This document shows, one piece after another, positions 41,289 through 50,700 of a stretch of 64,000 nucleotides of DNA. The stretch is taken from the NCBI RefSeq assembly GCF_014193425.1, contig NZ_JACHZG010000001.1:2728001-2792000 (forward strand), read 5' to 3'. Every line of letters starts with the position of its first letter. The stretch's first letter is position 1. A program made the translations under genes and the position numbers. The notes under the pieces are model-generated. The model was not told where the DNA came from. It was given only the letters and a program-made list of their open reading frames with translations, and did not search any database. The stretch is from Microlunatus antarcticus (GTDB lineage: Bacteria; Actinomycetota; Actinomycetes; Propionibacteriales; Propionibacteriaceae).

Positions 41289-41990
41289 CTAGGGCTGGAG
41301 GCCGAGCCGCCGCATCCGGGCGGCGTGGTGGCCGACCAGCCGCGAGAACGTCTTGTTGACCGCGACGACGTCCACGCCCTCCGCCCCCATGAGCAGAGCC
41401 GTGAGGCCCACCCGGTCCACGGCCACCCGCTGCGCCTGGCTGAGCGCCTCCCCCACGAGCCGACGTCCCCACAGGGCGAGGCGTCCGGCCACCCGTGGGT
41501 CGGCCTCGATGCCGGCGCGCACGTGCTCGACCACGAAGTCGTCGTGGCGGGTGTCGGACAGCACGTCCTCGACCAGGGCCCGCGTCGCCGGGTCGACCGT
41601 GACCGCGACCTCGGCGTAGAAGTCGTCGGCGAAGCCGCTGCCGACGTAGACCCACATCAGCCCCTCGAGCCAGTCCTTCGGGCGCGTGTGCGCGTGGAAG
41701 TCGTCGAACGCCCGGTGGAACGGCTCCATCGCCCCCATCAGGTCGGCCCCCAGCTCGGCCAGCCGGTCCCGGACCCGTTCGAGGTGGTGGACCTGGCGGC
41801 CCGACATCGTCGCGAGGGTGACCTTGTCGGCCAGGGTCGGCGCCCCGGCCCCGTCCTGCGCGAGCCGCTCGTACGCCGTCAGGGCCCCGTACGCGATCGC
41901 CCCGAGCAGGTCGACCGTGCCGGCCCGCACCTCCTCCTCGCGCACGGTCGGGTGGCGGGCATCCTCGGGCGGCTCGATGACGTCGGACAT
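41289..41990 (-). CDS. Ferritin-like fold protein
   Basis: 233 residues, helical. Candidate di-iron residues include Glu in AYERLAQD, ExxH-like ERVRDRL preceded by HHLE, and later DDFVVEHV. This matches the ferritin-like (MiaE-like) protein that sits next to DUF3107 in many actinobacteria. Role unknown; a tRNA hydroxylase or an iron/oxidant sensor is possible. ATG at 41990, divergent from the helicase. Confidence 0.82.
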   Translation of the reverse strand: MSDVIEPPEDARHPTVREEEVRAGTVDLLGAIAYGALTAYERLAQDGAGAPTLADKVTLATMSGRQVHHLERVRDRLAELGADLMGAMEPFHRAFDDFHAHTRPKDWLEGLMWVYVGSGFADDFYAEVAVTVDPATRALVEDVLSDTRHDDFVVEHVRAGIEADPRVAGRLALWGRRLVGEALSQAQRVAVDRVGLTALLMGAEGVDVVAVNKTFSRLVGHHAARMRRLGLQP

Positions 41991-42145
41991 GGGCGGCAGC
42001 CTAATGAGGGGATCGGGCAGGCCGGACGGCTAGACTCCATAGCACAGACGCCCTACCGGCGTCCCTGGCCGCCGGCCTCGGCACCGCGATCCGTTCGCGT
42101 CGTGCGGGCTCGCGCGGCCACCGCAGACGTAGACAGGCGAATACG

Positions 42146-44071
42146 CTGAACACGCAGACCGACACGAACACGTCCGAATCAGTCCTGGGCGACGCCGACC
42201 TCGAGACCTCCGAGATCGAGCCCGAGGAGGGCCTCGGGGCCAACTCCGGGACCGACTCCCAGACCGACACCGACACCGACATCAGCCCGACCGACGAGTC
42301 GCTCGCGGCCGCCGAGGAGGCCGACGAGGCCGAGGCCCCGCTCCCGGAGACCTTCGCCGACCTCGGCGTCGAGGGCCCGATCGTCCAGGCGCTCGAGCAG
42401 GTGGGCATCCTCCACCCCTTCCCCATCCAGGCCATGGCCATCCCGATCGCGCTCTCGGGCACCGACATGATCGGTCAGGCGCGCACCGGCACCGGCAAGA
42501 CGCTGGCCTTCGGCATCGTCATGCTGCAGCGCGCGTCGGCCCCGGGCGAGGCGGGCTACGACGAGCTGGCGAAGCCGGGCGCCCCGCAGGGCCTGGTCGT
42601 CTGCCCGACCCGCGAGCTCGCCAGCCAGGTCAGCAAGGACCTCTCGACCGCGGCCGCGCTGCGCCCGATCCGGGTGCTGACCGTCTACGGCGGCGTCGGC
42701 TACGACGCGCAGCTCGACGCGCTCAAGAACGGCGTCGACGTCGTGGTCGGGACGCCGGGCCGGCTCCTCGACCTCGCCGACCGCCGTGTCCTCGACCTCT
42801 CCCACCTCAAGACGCTGGTGCTGGACGAGGCCGACGAGATGCTCGACCTGGGCTTCCTGCCCGACGTCGAGCGCCTGCTGGCCAAGACGCCCGCGTCGCG
42901 CCAGACCATGCTCTTCTCGGCCACCATGCCGTCGGCGATCGTCACGCTGGCCCGCCGGCACCTGGAGCACCCCGTCAACATCCGGGCCGAGTCCGCCGAC
43001 GACGAGACGACCGTCCCCGCGACGGCGCAGTTCGTCTACCAGGCGCACATGCTCGACAAGCCCGAGGTCGTGGCCCGCATCCTGCAGGCGCAGGACCGCG
43101 GACGCGTGATGATCTTCAGCCGCACCAAGCGTTCGGCTCAGCGGCTGACCGACGACCTCGTCGAGCGCGGCTTCGAGGCCACCTCGATCCACGGCGACCT
43201 CAACCAGGTGGCCCGCGAGAAGGCGCTGAAGCGCTTCCGCGAGGGCAAGGTCGACGTCCTCGTGGCCACCGACGTCGCCGCCCGCGGCATCGACGTCACC
43301 GGGGTCACGCACGTGATCAACTACGAGTGCCCGGACGACGAGAAGACGTACGTCCACCGCATCGGCCGCACCGGCCGCGCCGGCGCCTCGGGCATCGCGA
43401 TCACCTTCGTCGACTGGGCCGACCAGACGCGGTGGAAGGTGATCAACAACGCGCTCGGGCTCCCGTTCCCGGAGCCGGAGGAGACCTACTCCACCTCCGC
43501 GCACCTCTTCCACGACATGGGCATCGACCCGTCCGCCAAGGGTCGGCTCAACGAGCCCACGCCCGAGCCGCCGCGCGAGCGTGAGGCCGGCAGCCGCGAC
43601 CGGGACCGTGGTCGCCGTCGCGGTGAGGACCGCGCCGAGGGCCGCGGCTCCGACGCCAAGGGCTCCAGCAGCAAGGGCGCCGACGACAAGACCGAGGGCA
43701 AGGCCGAGGGCAGGACAGAGGGCGCGGCGCCGAGCCGCAGCCGCAACCGCCGCCGGCTGCGCAACGGCGTGGTCGCCGACGAGTCGGCCGCCACGACCGA
43801 CGCCGCCGAGACCCCGGTCGTCGCCGCCGCGGCCGAGCCGACCGCGACGTCGGGCGACGTCCCCGTCGTCGAGCCCACGCAGCAGGTCGAGACCTCCGAC
43901 GCGGCCGAGACCGCCACGGAGGGCACCGGCGACGGGGAGGCGACCAAGCGTCGCCGCCGCCGTCGTGGGGGCCGGGGCCGCGGCCGTACGGAGCAGGGTG
44001 GCGCCGAGGCGTCGTCCGACGAGTCCGGGCCGGCTGACGCGGCGGCTCCCGAGGCGTCGTCCTCGGAGTAG
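42146..44071 (+). CDS. DEAD-box ATP-dependent RNA helicase with an apparent CTG start
   Basis: About 641 residues from the proposed start. The acidic N-terminus (42146-42340) precedes the Q-motif (FADLG ... PFPIQ), Walker A ARTGTGKT (112-119), LDEADEM (Asp227), SAT in LFSATMP, then HRIGRTGRAG, and a 170-residue Arg/Glu/Ala-rich tail with RRRRRRGGRGRGR for RNA binding. In this frame no ATG, GTG or TTG occurs before 42401, and that internal GTG would delete the first half of the Q-motif. CTG at 42146 (LNTQTDTNTS) is the best placed codon. Likely an RNA-unwinding and ribosome-assembly helper. Confidence 0.85.
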   Translation: MNTQTDTNTSESVLGDADLETSEIEPEEGLGANSGTDSQTDTDTDISPTDESLAAAEEADEAEAPLPETFADLGVEGPIVQALEQVGILHPFPIQAMAIPIALSGTDMIGQARTGTGKTLAFGIVMLQRASAPGEAGYDELAKPGAPQGLVVCPTRELASQVSKDLSTAAALRPIRVLTVYGGVGYDAQLDALKNGVDVVVGTPGRLLDLADRRVLDLSHLKTLVLDEADEMLDLGFLPDVERLLAKTPASRQTMLFSATMPSAIVTLARRHLEHPVNIRAESADDETTVPATAQFVYQAHMLDKPEVVARILQAQDRGRVMIFSRTKRSAQRLTDDLVERGFEATSIHGDLNQVAREKALKRFREGKVDVLVATDVAARGIDVTGVTHVINYECPDDEKTYVHRIGRTGRAGASGIAITFVDWADQTRWKVINNALGLPFPEPEETYSTSAHLFHDMGIDPSAKGRLNEPTPEPPREREAGSRDRDRGRRRGEDRAEGRGSDAKGSSSKGADDKTEGKAEGRTEGAAPSRSRNRRRLRNGVVADESAATTDAAETPVVAAAAEPTATSGDVPVVEPTQQVETSDAAETATEGTGDGEATKRRRRRRGGRGRGRTEQGGAEASSDESGPADAAAPEASSSE

Positions 44072-44098
44072 TCCCGAGGGTTCGTCGAGCTCGCCCAC

Positions 44099-44132
44099 GA
44101 AGGGTCTGGTCCGCTAGCGGGCCAGGCCCTTC
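44099..44132. terminator. Bidirectional hairpin between helicase and sortase
   Basis: A 14-bp stem (GAAGGGTCTGGTCC / GGGCCAGGCCCTTC) with two G-U type positions and a GCTAGC loop. It overlaps the last codons of the convergent sortase gene, so it can serve both transcripts. Confidence 0.65.
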
Positions 44133-44776
44133 GGCGTCGCGGTCACCACCACGTTGCTGTCGTAGCCGCCGTCGCCGCGGCGGTAGTCGCCGCCGCACGT
44201 GATGAGCACCAGGTGCGGGTCCCCGGTCTGGTCGAAGGCGGCGCTCCCCGTGGCGAGCGCGTCCTTCTTGATCGTCCGGATCGACGTGATCGTGTACGCG
44301 AGGTGGTGCCCGTCGGGCCCGCGCAACGTCACCGTCTCGCCCTTGGTCAGGCTCAGCAGTCGGGAGAAGAAGCCCAGCCCGTCGGTCGCGGAGTCGACGT
44401 GGCCCGCGACGACCGTGTTCCCGAAGGGGTCACCGGCCTCGGCGCTGCCGTCCCACCAGCCGACGTGCTGCACGTCCTCGGGGACCTGGAGCTCCCCGTC
44501 CCGGGTGGCCGCAGGCTGGACGGGTGCCGCGGCGCCCCCGGGCAGGACCACCCGGTCGGGCACGAACGTGATGCGGTTGCTCGCCGCTGACCGCCCGACG
44601 GCGGCCGGGGGGGCTTCCCCGTCCGGCGCCGCGGTGCTGGTGGGCGCCGGAGCCGGGGCGGGCGGCTGGGCCACGACGGCCGGGTCCGCGCCGCCGCACG
44701 CCGCCAGGGCGAGCGCGAGGGCGAGGACCGCCACCGGCCCGGCGCGCCGCGTCGTCGGGCCCGGGCGGTGGCTCAA
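44114..44776 (-). CDS. Class F sortase
   Basis: About 220 residues. An N-terminal hydrophobic segment ends LALAACGG (possible lipobox), followed by a Pro/Ala spacer. The sortase domain has the catalytic His in VVAGHVDS and Cys in LVLITCGG, with an Arg-rich YRRGDGG after it. Class F sortases anchor proteins to the actinobacterial cell wall. TTG start at 44776 overlaps the DUF4397 stop (TTGA), so the sortase and that secreted protein are made together. Confidence 0.9.
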   Translation of the reverse strand: MSHRPGPTTRRAGPVAVLALALALAACGGADPAVVAQPPAPAPAPTSTAAPDGEAPPAAVGRSAASNRITFVPDRVVLPGGAAAPVQPAATRDGELQVPEDVQHVGWWDGSAEAGDPFGNTVVAGHVDSATDGLGFFSRLLSLTKGETVTLRGPDGHHLAYTITSIRTIKKDALATGSAAFDQTGDPHLVLITCGGDYRRGDGGYDSNVVVTATPKGLAR

Positions 44777-45540
44777 CGAGTCAGCTTGGCGAGGAAGCGG
44801 ACCGCGCCGGCGGCCTCGCCGCCGGAGCCGGTGTCGACCTTCTTCGGCCGCTCGGAGCCGGACGAGCCGGTGGCCAGCACGTGGACGGCGACGTTCATCG
44901 TGTTGTTGTCGGGGTCGCCGAGGGCGTAGACGCGGTTCACGGCGCCGCCCTTGACGGTCAGGCTGACCGGGCCGAGGTAGACCGGCGAGGTCTTGCCGGT
45001 CGGGGTGATCGCCACCTTGTAGGTGGCGACCGGGACGGTGAGGTTCAGCGCCTCGCCGTTCGCGATGTTGGAGAAGAGGACCTTGCCGTTCACGCGGACG
45101 TCCGCGGCCGGCACCGTCGCGGTGTGCGCCACGACCAGCTCGGCCTTGCCGCGCGGGACGGACGAGGTGTCGTTGCGGAACACGGTGACGGTGGGCTCGG
45201 TCGACCCGCCGCCCGGCAGGTGGACCACGACGTCCCAGCTGGACCGGGCCTTGACGTCGAACTTGCGGCTCAGCAGCTCGGTCCCGGCGTCGCTGAAGGT
45301 CACCTCGCGCGACCCGGGCTTGACCTTGAACGGACCGACGACGGCCGCGGTCTTGACCCCGGACGCCACCTGCTTGCCGTCGACCTTCACGTCGACGCTA
45401 CGACCCGGCAGACCCTGGACGACGTACAGGGTCGCCTCGTTGGCGGCGAAGCTCGGAGCGGCGGTCAGGCCCGCCAGTCCGAGCGTGGTGCCGAGCATCA
45501 GCACCAGGACGAGAAGCCGACGCGGCGCGCGTACGGTCAT
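44773..45540 (-). CDS. Secreted DUF4397 protein
   Basis: 255 residues. A Sec signal peptide with cleavage near PSFAANE is followed by a duplicated beta-rich DUF4397 region (ATLYVVQGLPGRSVDVKVDG, then ELVVAHTATVPAADVRVNG). The C-terminal end contains VDTGSGGEA but no hydrophobic helix or charged tail, so it is not a standard sortase substrate. Translational coupling to the class F sortase still suggests a surface role. ATG at 45540. Confidence 0.88.
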   Translation of the reverse strand: MTVRAPRRLLVLVLMLGTTLGLAGLTAAPSFAANEATLYVVQGLPGRSVDVKVDGKQVASGVKTAAVVGPFKVKPGSREVTFSDAGTELLSRKFDVKARSSWDVVVHLPGGGSTEPTVTVFRNDTSSVPRGKAELVVAHTATVPAADVRVNGKVLFSNIANGEALNLTVPVATYKVAITPTGKTSPVYLGPVSLTVKGGAVNRVYALGDPDNNTMNVAVHVLATGSSGSERPKKVDTGSGGEAAGAVRFLAKLTR

Positions 45541-45747
45541 GGAAACCCCCCCGAGTTCCGGGCGTCCGTCGCACGACGACGCCCCAGCCGCACCAGGCCC
45601 CCCTGGCGCGAAGACCCGAGATTACAAGCCCGTGACGAGTGCCGCAGCCGCCCGGATAGATACGCCGCGCGTACGCAGGAATCCGGGCGTACGCGGTCCC
45701 TCACTGCGCTCAGCGCCTGGCGTCACCCCGCGGGTAGCGTGGCGATC

Positions 45748-46653
45748 ATGACCGACGCCACCCGCCCCACCGCCGCCCTCGCCGGCACGTACGACCTCGC
45801 CGGCTACCAGGTGAACCGCATCGGCTTCGGCGCGATGCAGCTCCCCGGCCCGGGCGTGATGGGTCCGCCCAAGGACCACGACGACGCGATCGCCGTGCTG
45901 CGGCGCGCGGTCGAGCTGGGCGTCAACCACATCGACACGGCGCAGTTCTACGGCCCCGACGTCTCCAACGCGCTGATCCGCGAGGCGCTGCACCCCTACG
46001 CCGACGACCTCGCGATCGTCTCCAAGGTCGGCGCCCGCCGGGACACGAAGGGCCAGTGGCTGCCGGCTCTCACGCCCGAGGCCGTGCGCGAGGACGTCGA
46101 GGCCAACCTCCGTGCGCTCGGCACCGAGCGCCTCGCCGCCGTCAACCTGCGCCTGCAGGAGCACCCGGTGCCCGGGCAGGCCCCGCTCGAGGACCTGCTG
46201 GCGGCGATGGTCGCCATGCGCGAGGAGGGCCTGATCGCCGGCGTCGGCATCTCGACCGCCGACCACGACCAGGTCGTGCAGGCCATCGAGCAGGCCGCGG
46301 TCGTCACGGTCCAGAACGCCTACAGCCTGCTGGACCGCAGCGACGAGGCCGTGCTCCGGCTCTGCTCCGACCACGGGATCTCGTACGTGCCCTACTTCCC
46401 GCTGGGCTCCGCCTTCCCGGGGATGAAGAAGGTCGTCGACGACGCGACGGTCCAGGCCGTCGCGCAGGAGACGGACGCGACGCCGGCGCAGGTCGGGCTC
46501 GCCTGGCTGCTCGCGCACGACGAGAGCGTCCTGCTCATCCCCGGCACGTCGTCGGTCGCCCACCTCGAGCAGAACCTGGCCGTGGCCTCGGTCCAGCTCA
46601 GCGACAGCCAGCTCGCCCGGCTCGACGCGATCGCCGCGCCCTCGGAGGGGTAG
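45748..46653 (+). CDS. Aldo/keto reductase
   Basis: 301 residues, TIM barrel. It has IGFGAMQLPG, the catalytic Asp and Tyr in HIDTAQFYG, Lys in IVSKVG and His in RLQEHP, and the cofactor-binding IPGTSSVAHLEQNL near the C-terminus (NADPH). Substrate unknown. ATG at 45748; no strong ribosome site. Ends at a shared terminator with the PHP gene. Confidence 0.92.
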   Translation: MTDATRPTAALAGTYDLAGYQVNRIGFGAMQLPGPGVMGPPKDHDDAIAVLRRAVELGVNHIDTAQFYGPDVSNALIREALHPYADDLAIVSKVGARRDTKGQWLPALTPEAVREDVEANLRALGTERLAAVNLRLQEHPVPGQAPLEDLLAAMVAMREEGLIAGVGISTADHDQVVQAIEQAAVVTVQNAYSLLDRSDEAVLRLCSDHGISYVPYFPLGSAFPGMKKVVDDATVQAVAQETDATPAQVGLAWLLAHDESVLLIPGTSSVAHLEQNLAVASVQLSDSQLARLDAIAAPSEG

Positions 46654-46661
46654 CGGCGCAG

Positions 46662-46690
46662 GGGTCGGGGGCCTGCCAGGCCCCCGACCC
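46662..46690. terminator. Bidirectional terminator between AKR and PHP genes
   Basis: A perfect 13-bp stem (GGGTCGGGGGCCT / AGGCCCCCGACCC) with a 3-nt loop, filling the gap between two convergent stop codons. Confidence 0.85.
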
Positions 46691-47533
46691 TCAGCGGGCG
46701 ACGCGGATGCGCTTGCGCAGCTCGTCGTACACCTCGGGGCGGGTCGTGTTCACCCCGAGGTCGTGGTCGGTCTTGCCGGTCCCGTGGTAGTCGCTGGAGC
46801 CCGTGCCCAGCACGCCGAGCCGGTCGGCCAGCGCCCGAAGCTCGGCGCGCGTCTCCGCGTCGTGGTCCTGGTGGTCCACCTCGATGCCGTCGAGCCCGTG
46901 CTGCTCGACGAGCTCGACCAGGAACGCCTCCGGCAGCAGCCCGGCCCGGCCGCGCCCCCAGGGGTGCGCGATGACGGCGACCCCGCCGGCCGCGTGCACG
47001 AGGTCGATCCCGTGGGCGACCTCGATGGCGTAGCGCCCGACGTGCGCGGGCCCGCCGTCGGCGAGGAACCGGTCGAACGCCTCCGTCCTGTCGGCGACCC
47101 AGCCCGCCGCGACCAGCGCGTCGGCGATGTGCGGACGACCCACGGAGGGTGAGGACCCGACCTGGGCCATCACCTCCTCCTCCGTCACCGGCACCCCGAG
47201 CCCGGCCAGGAGGTCCAGCACCGGACGCAGCCGCCCGGTCCGGCCCTCGCGCACCCGCACCATCTCCTCGGCCAGCGCCGCCGCCTCGGGGTCGGCCCCG
47301 AACGCCAGCAGGTGCACGCTCTGCCCCTGCCGCATGCAGGAGAGCTCGAGGCCGCGCACGACCTCGACCCCGTGCTCATGGCCGGCGGCGACCGCGCGGT
47401 CCAGCCCGTCGAACGTGTCGTGGTCGGTCAGCGCCACCACGTCGAGGCCGGCGTCGCGCGCCGCCACCACCAGCTCGGCCGGGGTGTCGGTGCCGTCGGA
47501 GACGTTGGAGTGGGTGTGGAGGTCGATCCGCAT
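46691..47533 (-). CDS. PHP-domain phosphoesterase (RNase AM-like)
   Basis: 280 residues, single PHP domain. Metal-binding motifs in order: DLHTHSNVSDG, LTDHDTFDGL, Glu in GLELSC, IAHPWG and GSSDYHG. Homologues act as 3',5'-nucleotide bisphosphatase or 5'-3' exonuclease (TrpH/RNase AM group). Cytoplasmic. ATG at 47533. Two GACCANTGGTC palindromes lie upstream. Confidence 0.92.
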   Translation of the reverse strand: MRIDLHTHSNVSDGTDTPAELVVAARDAGLDVVALTDHDTFDGLDRAVAAGHEHGVEVVRGLELSCMRQGQSVHLLAFGADPEAAALAEEMVRVREGRTGRLRPVLDLLAGLGVPVTEEEVMAQVGSSPSVGRPHIADALVAAGWVADRTEAFDRFLADGGPAHVGRYAIEVAHGIDLVHAAGGVAVIAHPWGRGRAGLLPEAFLVELVEQHGLDGIEVDHQDHDAETRAELRALADRLGVLGTGSSDYHGTGKTDHDLGVNTTRPEVYDELRKRIRVAR

Positions 47534-47595
47534 CCCCCAGACCTACCACGCACCGGACGAGCACCACCGCGACTGCGGCGTCTGGGCTCTTCTCC

Positions 47596-47671
47596 CCACC
47601 TGACCAGTGGTCGGTCCCGGGAGCTCCCGGAGCTGATCCGAGGTCGGGAGCGACCACTGGTCGGAAGGTGG
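47596..47671. repeat. Compound inverted repeat between gdh and PHP genes
   Basis: GACCAGTGGTCG (47602-47613) and CGACCACTGGTC (47651-47662) are perfect 12-bp arms, each itself a GACCANTGGTC palindrome. Pairing extends through CCACC (47596-47600) and GGTGG (47667-47671). In the loop is a 14-bp perfect palindrome CCGGGAGCTCCCGG (47617-47630). It lies downstream of gdh and upstream of the PHP gene; it could be a terminator, an operator pair, or a repeat. Confidence 0.6.
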
Positions 47672-47706
47672 TGTGCTGACCCGCTCGAGCGAGCAGGGCC
47701 GAAGGG

Positions 47707-50700
47707 TCAGTCGCCGACCAGGCCCCGGACCACGCGCAGGGCGACGGAGGCCTTCGCGAGGTCCGTCGGGCCGGTGAGGACCGACCGGAGCGTCGACCGG
47801 GCGCCGCCGGAGGCCGGGGTGGCCCGTTCCCAGGCCGCGACCAGCTCGTCCGCCGCGCGGGCCGGCTCGGCGACATCCTCCGCCGGACCCGCGGCCGCCA
47901 CGACCTGGGCGGTCAGGCGGGCGTGGGCGGTGTGCAGGTCGTCGCGCAGCGCGGCCCGCGCCATGGTCGACCAGCGGTCCTCGCGCGGCAGGGCGGAGAT
48001 CCGGGTCATCAGGCGGTCCAGGCCGAGGCGCTGGGCCAGCTCGAAGTGCACCCCGGCGACCAGGCTCGCGTCCATGCGCCGCTCTGCGCCGGTCGAGGGG
48101 TCCGCGACCCGCGCGGTGGTCACGGACGAGAGCGCGCTGAACGCGGTCGGCAGCGCGGCCACCCGCGCCGCGAGGTCGTCGGGCACCCCGGCCTCACGCA
48201 GGTCCGCGGCGCGCTCGGCGACCCCCTCCGCCTCGCGCTCGCCCAGCAGGCCGGGGAGCGCGTCGACGACCGTACGGACGCCGGGGCCGAGCTCGGCGAC
48301 GGCAGCGGAGATGTCGAGCGGGCGGGGCCGCTCGTTCACCAGCCACCGGGTCGCGCGCTCGACGAGCGTCCGGATCGCCAGCCGCATCCGGGTCTGGGTG
48401 TCGGCAGCGACGCTGTGGTCGAGCTCGGCGACCGCCGCCTCGAGGGAGGCCGCGTCGAAGATCGTGCGCGCCGCGATGTGCGCGCGGATCAGGTCGGGCG
48501 CGCTCGCCCCCGTCTCGGTGGAGAGCCGGTGGAAGCAGGTCATCCCGGCGGTGTCGACGAACGTGTTGACCACGACGGTCGTCACGATCTCGCGGTGCAG
48601 CCGGTGCTGCTGCATCTGGGCGGTGTACGCGCCGCGCAGGGCCGGCGGGAAGTAGGTCACGAGGCGGTCCGCGAGGTCCGGCTCGTCGGGCAGGTCGCTG
48701 CGCCCGACCTCGTCGCTGAGGACGATCTTCGTGTACGCGAGCAGCACGGCGAGCTCGGGCGAGGTGAGGCCGCGGTTCTTGCCCCGGCGCGCGTCGAGCG
48801 CCTCCTCCTCGGGCAGGAACTCGATCGCCCGGTCGATCAGGCCCTGGTCCTCGAGCCGCGAGATCCACTCGCCGTGCACCCGGGCCATCGACGGGGCCTG
48901 CGCCTCCGCGTTGGCCAGCGCCAGGTTCTGCGAGACGTTGTGGGCCAGCACGAGCCCGGCCACGTCGTCGGTCATCGACGCGAGCAGCGCGTTGCGCCCC
49001 TCCGTCGTGAGCGTGCCGTCCGCGACGTCCGGCGCCAGCAGGATCTTGATGTTGACCTCGTGGTCGGAGGTGTCCACGCCCGCGGAGTTGTCGATGAAGT
49101 CGGTGTTGATCTTGCCGCCCCGGGTCGCGTACTCGATGCGGCCGAGCTGGGTCAGCCCGAGGTTGCCGCCCTCCCCCACGCAGCGCGCCCGGAGCTGGGC
49201 CCCGTTCACCCGCAGGGCGTCGTTGGCCTTGTCGCCGACGTCGGCCTCGCTCTCCGTCTCGGCCTTGACGTAGGTGCCGATGCCGCCGTTCCAGAGCAAG
49301 TCGACCGGCGCCGTGAGCGCCGCGCTGATGAGCGTCGTCGGGTCGAGCGAGGTGGCCCCGGCCGGAAGCCCCAGGGCCTGCCGGACCGGCTCGCTCACCG
49401 GGATCGACTTGAGCGTGCGCGGGTAGACCCCGCCGCCCTCGGAGATCAGGCTCGCGTCGTAGTCGGCCCAGCTCGACCGCGGCAGGGCGAAGAGCCGCTG
49501 CCGCTCGGCGAAGCTGCGGGCCGGGTCCGGCGTCGGGTCCAGGAACACGTGGCGGTGGTCGAAGGCGGCGACCAGGCGGAGGTGCTCGCTCAGCAGCATC
49601 CCGTTGCCGAAGACGTCGCCGCTCATGTCACCGATGCCGACGCAGGTGAAGTCGTCGCGGTCGGGGTCGATGCCGAGCTCGCGGAAGTGGCGGACGACCG
49701 ACTCCCAGGCCCCGCGGGCGGTGATGCCCATCGCCTTGTGGTCGTAGCCGACCGAGCCGCCCGAGGCGAAGGCGTCGCCCAGCCAGAAGCCCTCCTCCAG
49801 CGCGATGGCGTTCGCGGTGTCGGAGAACGTGGCCGTCCCCTTGTCGGCGGCGACCACGAGGTACGGGTCGTCGCCGTCGTGGCGGACGACGTCGGCCGGC
49901 GGCACCACCTCGCCGCCCACCAGGTTGTCGGTCACGTCGAGCAGGCTGGTGATGAAGATCTTGTAGCAGGCGACGCCCTCGGCCAGCCAGGCGTCGCGGT
50001 CGACGGCCGGGTCCGGCAGCCAGCGCGGCACGAAGCCGCCCTTGGCCCCGGTCGGCACGATCACCGTGTTCTTGACCGTCTGCGCCTTGACCAGACCGAG
50101 CACCTCGGTGCGGAAGTCCTCCGCACGGTCGGACCAGCGCAGGCCGCCGCGGGCGACGAGGCCGAAGCGCAGGTGGACGCCCTCGACGCGCGGCGCGTGG
50201 ACGAAGATCTCGAACGCCGGGCGCGGCTCGGGCAGGTCCGGCACCTCGCGCGAGCGCAGCTTGAGGGCGAGGGCGGCGCGGTCCGGGCGGTAGAAGTTCG
50301 TCCGCACCAGCGCGCGCAGCACGGCCAGGAACGAGCGGATGATCTTGTCCTGGTCGAGGCTGGAGACGTCGTCGAGCGCGTCCTCCACCGCGGCGGTCAG
50401 CACGTCGGCACGCGCCGTCCGGTCCGCCACCGAGAGCGCGAGCGCGGGGTCGAAGCGGACCGCGAAGAGGTCGAAGAGCTCCCGGGTGATCGCGGTGTTG
50501 GCGGCCAGCGCCTGCGCCATGTAGGTCTGGCTGTAGGAGACGCCGCCCTGGCGGAGGTAGTGGCCCACCGCGCGGAGCAGGCTCACCTCGCGCCAGCCGA
50601 GGCCGGCGGCCATGACCAGCCCGCAGAAGGCGTCGGACTCGGCGACCCCTTCGTACGCGGCCCGGAACGCGGCCACGAAGCGTTCGCGCCCGGCGGCGTC

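Noticed and set aside
42401-44071. GTG at 42401 as helicase start
   Set aside because: It would cut off the FADLG part of the Q-motif and the acidic leader, which continue in the same frame upstream.
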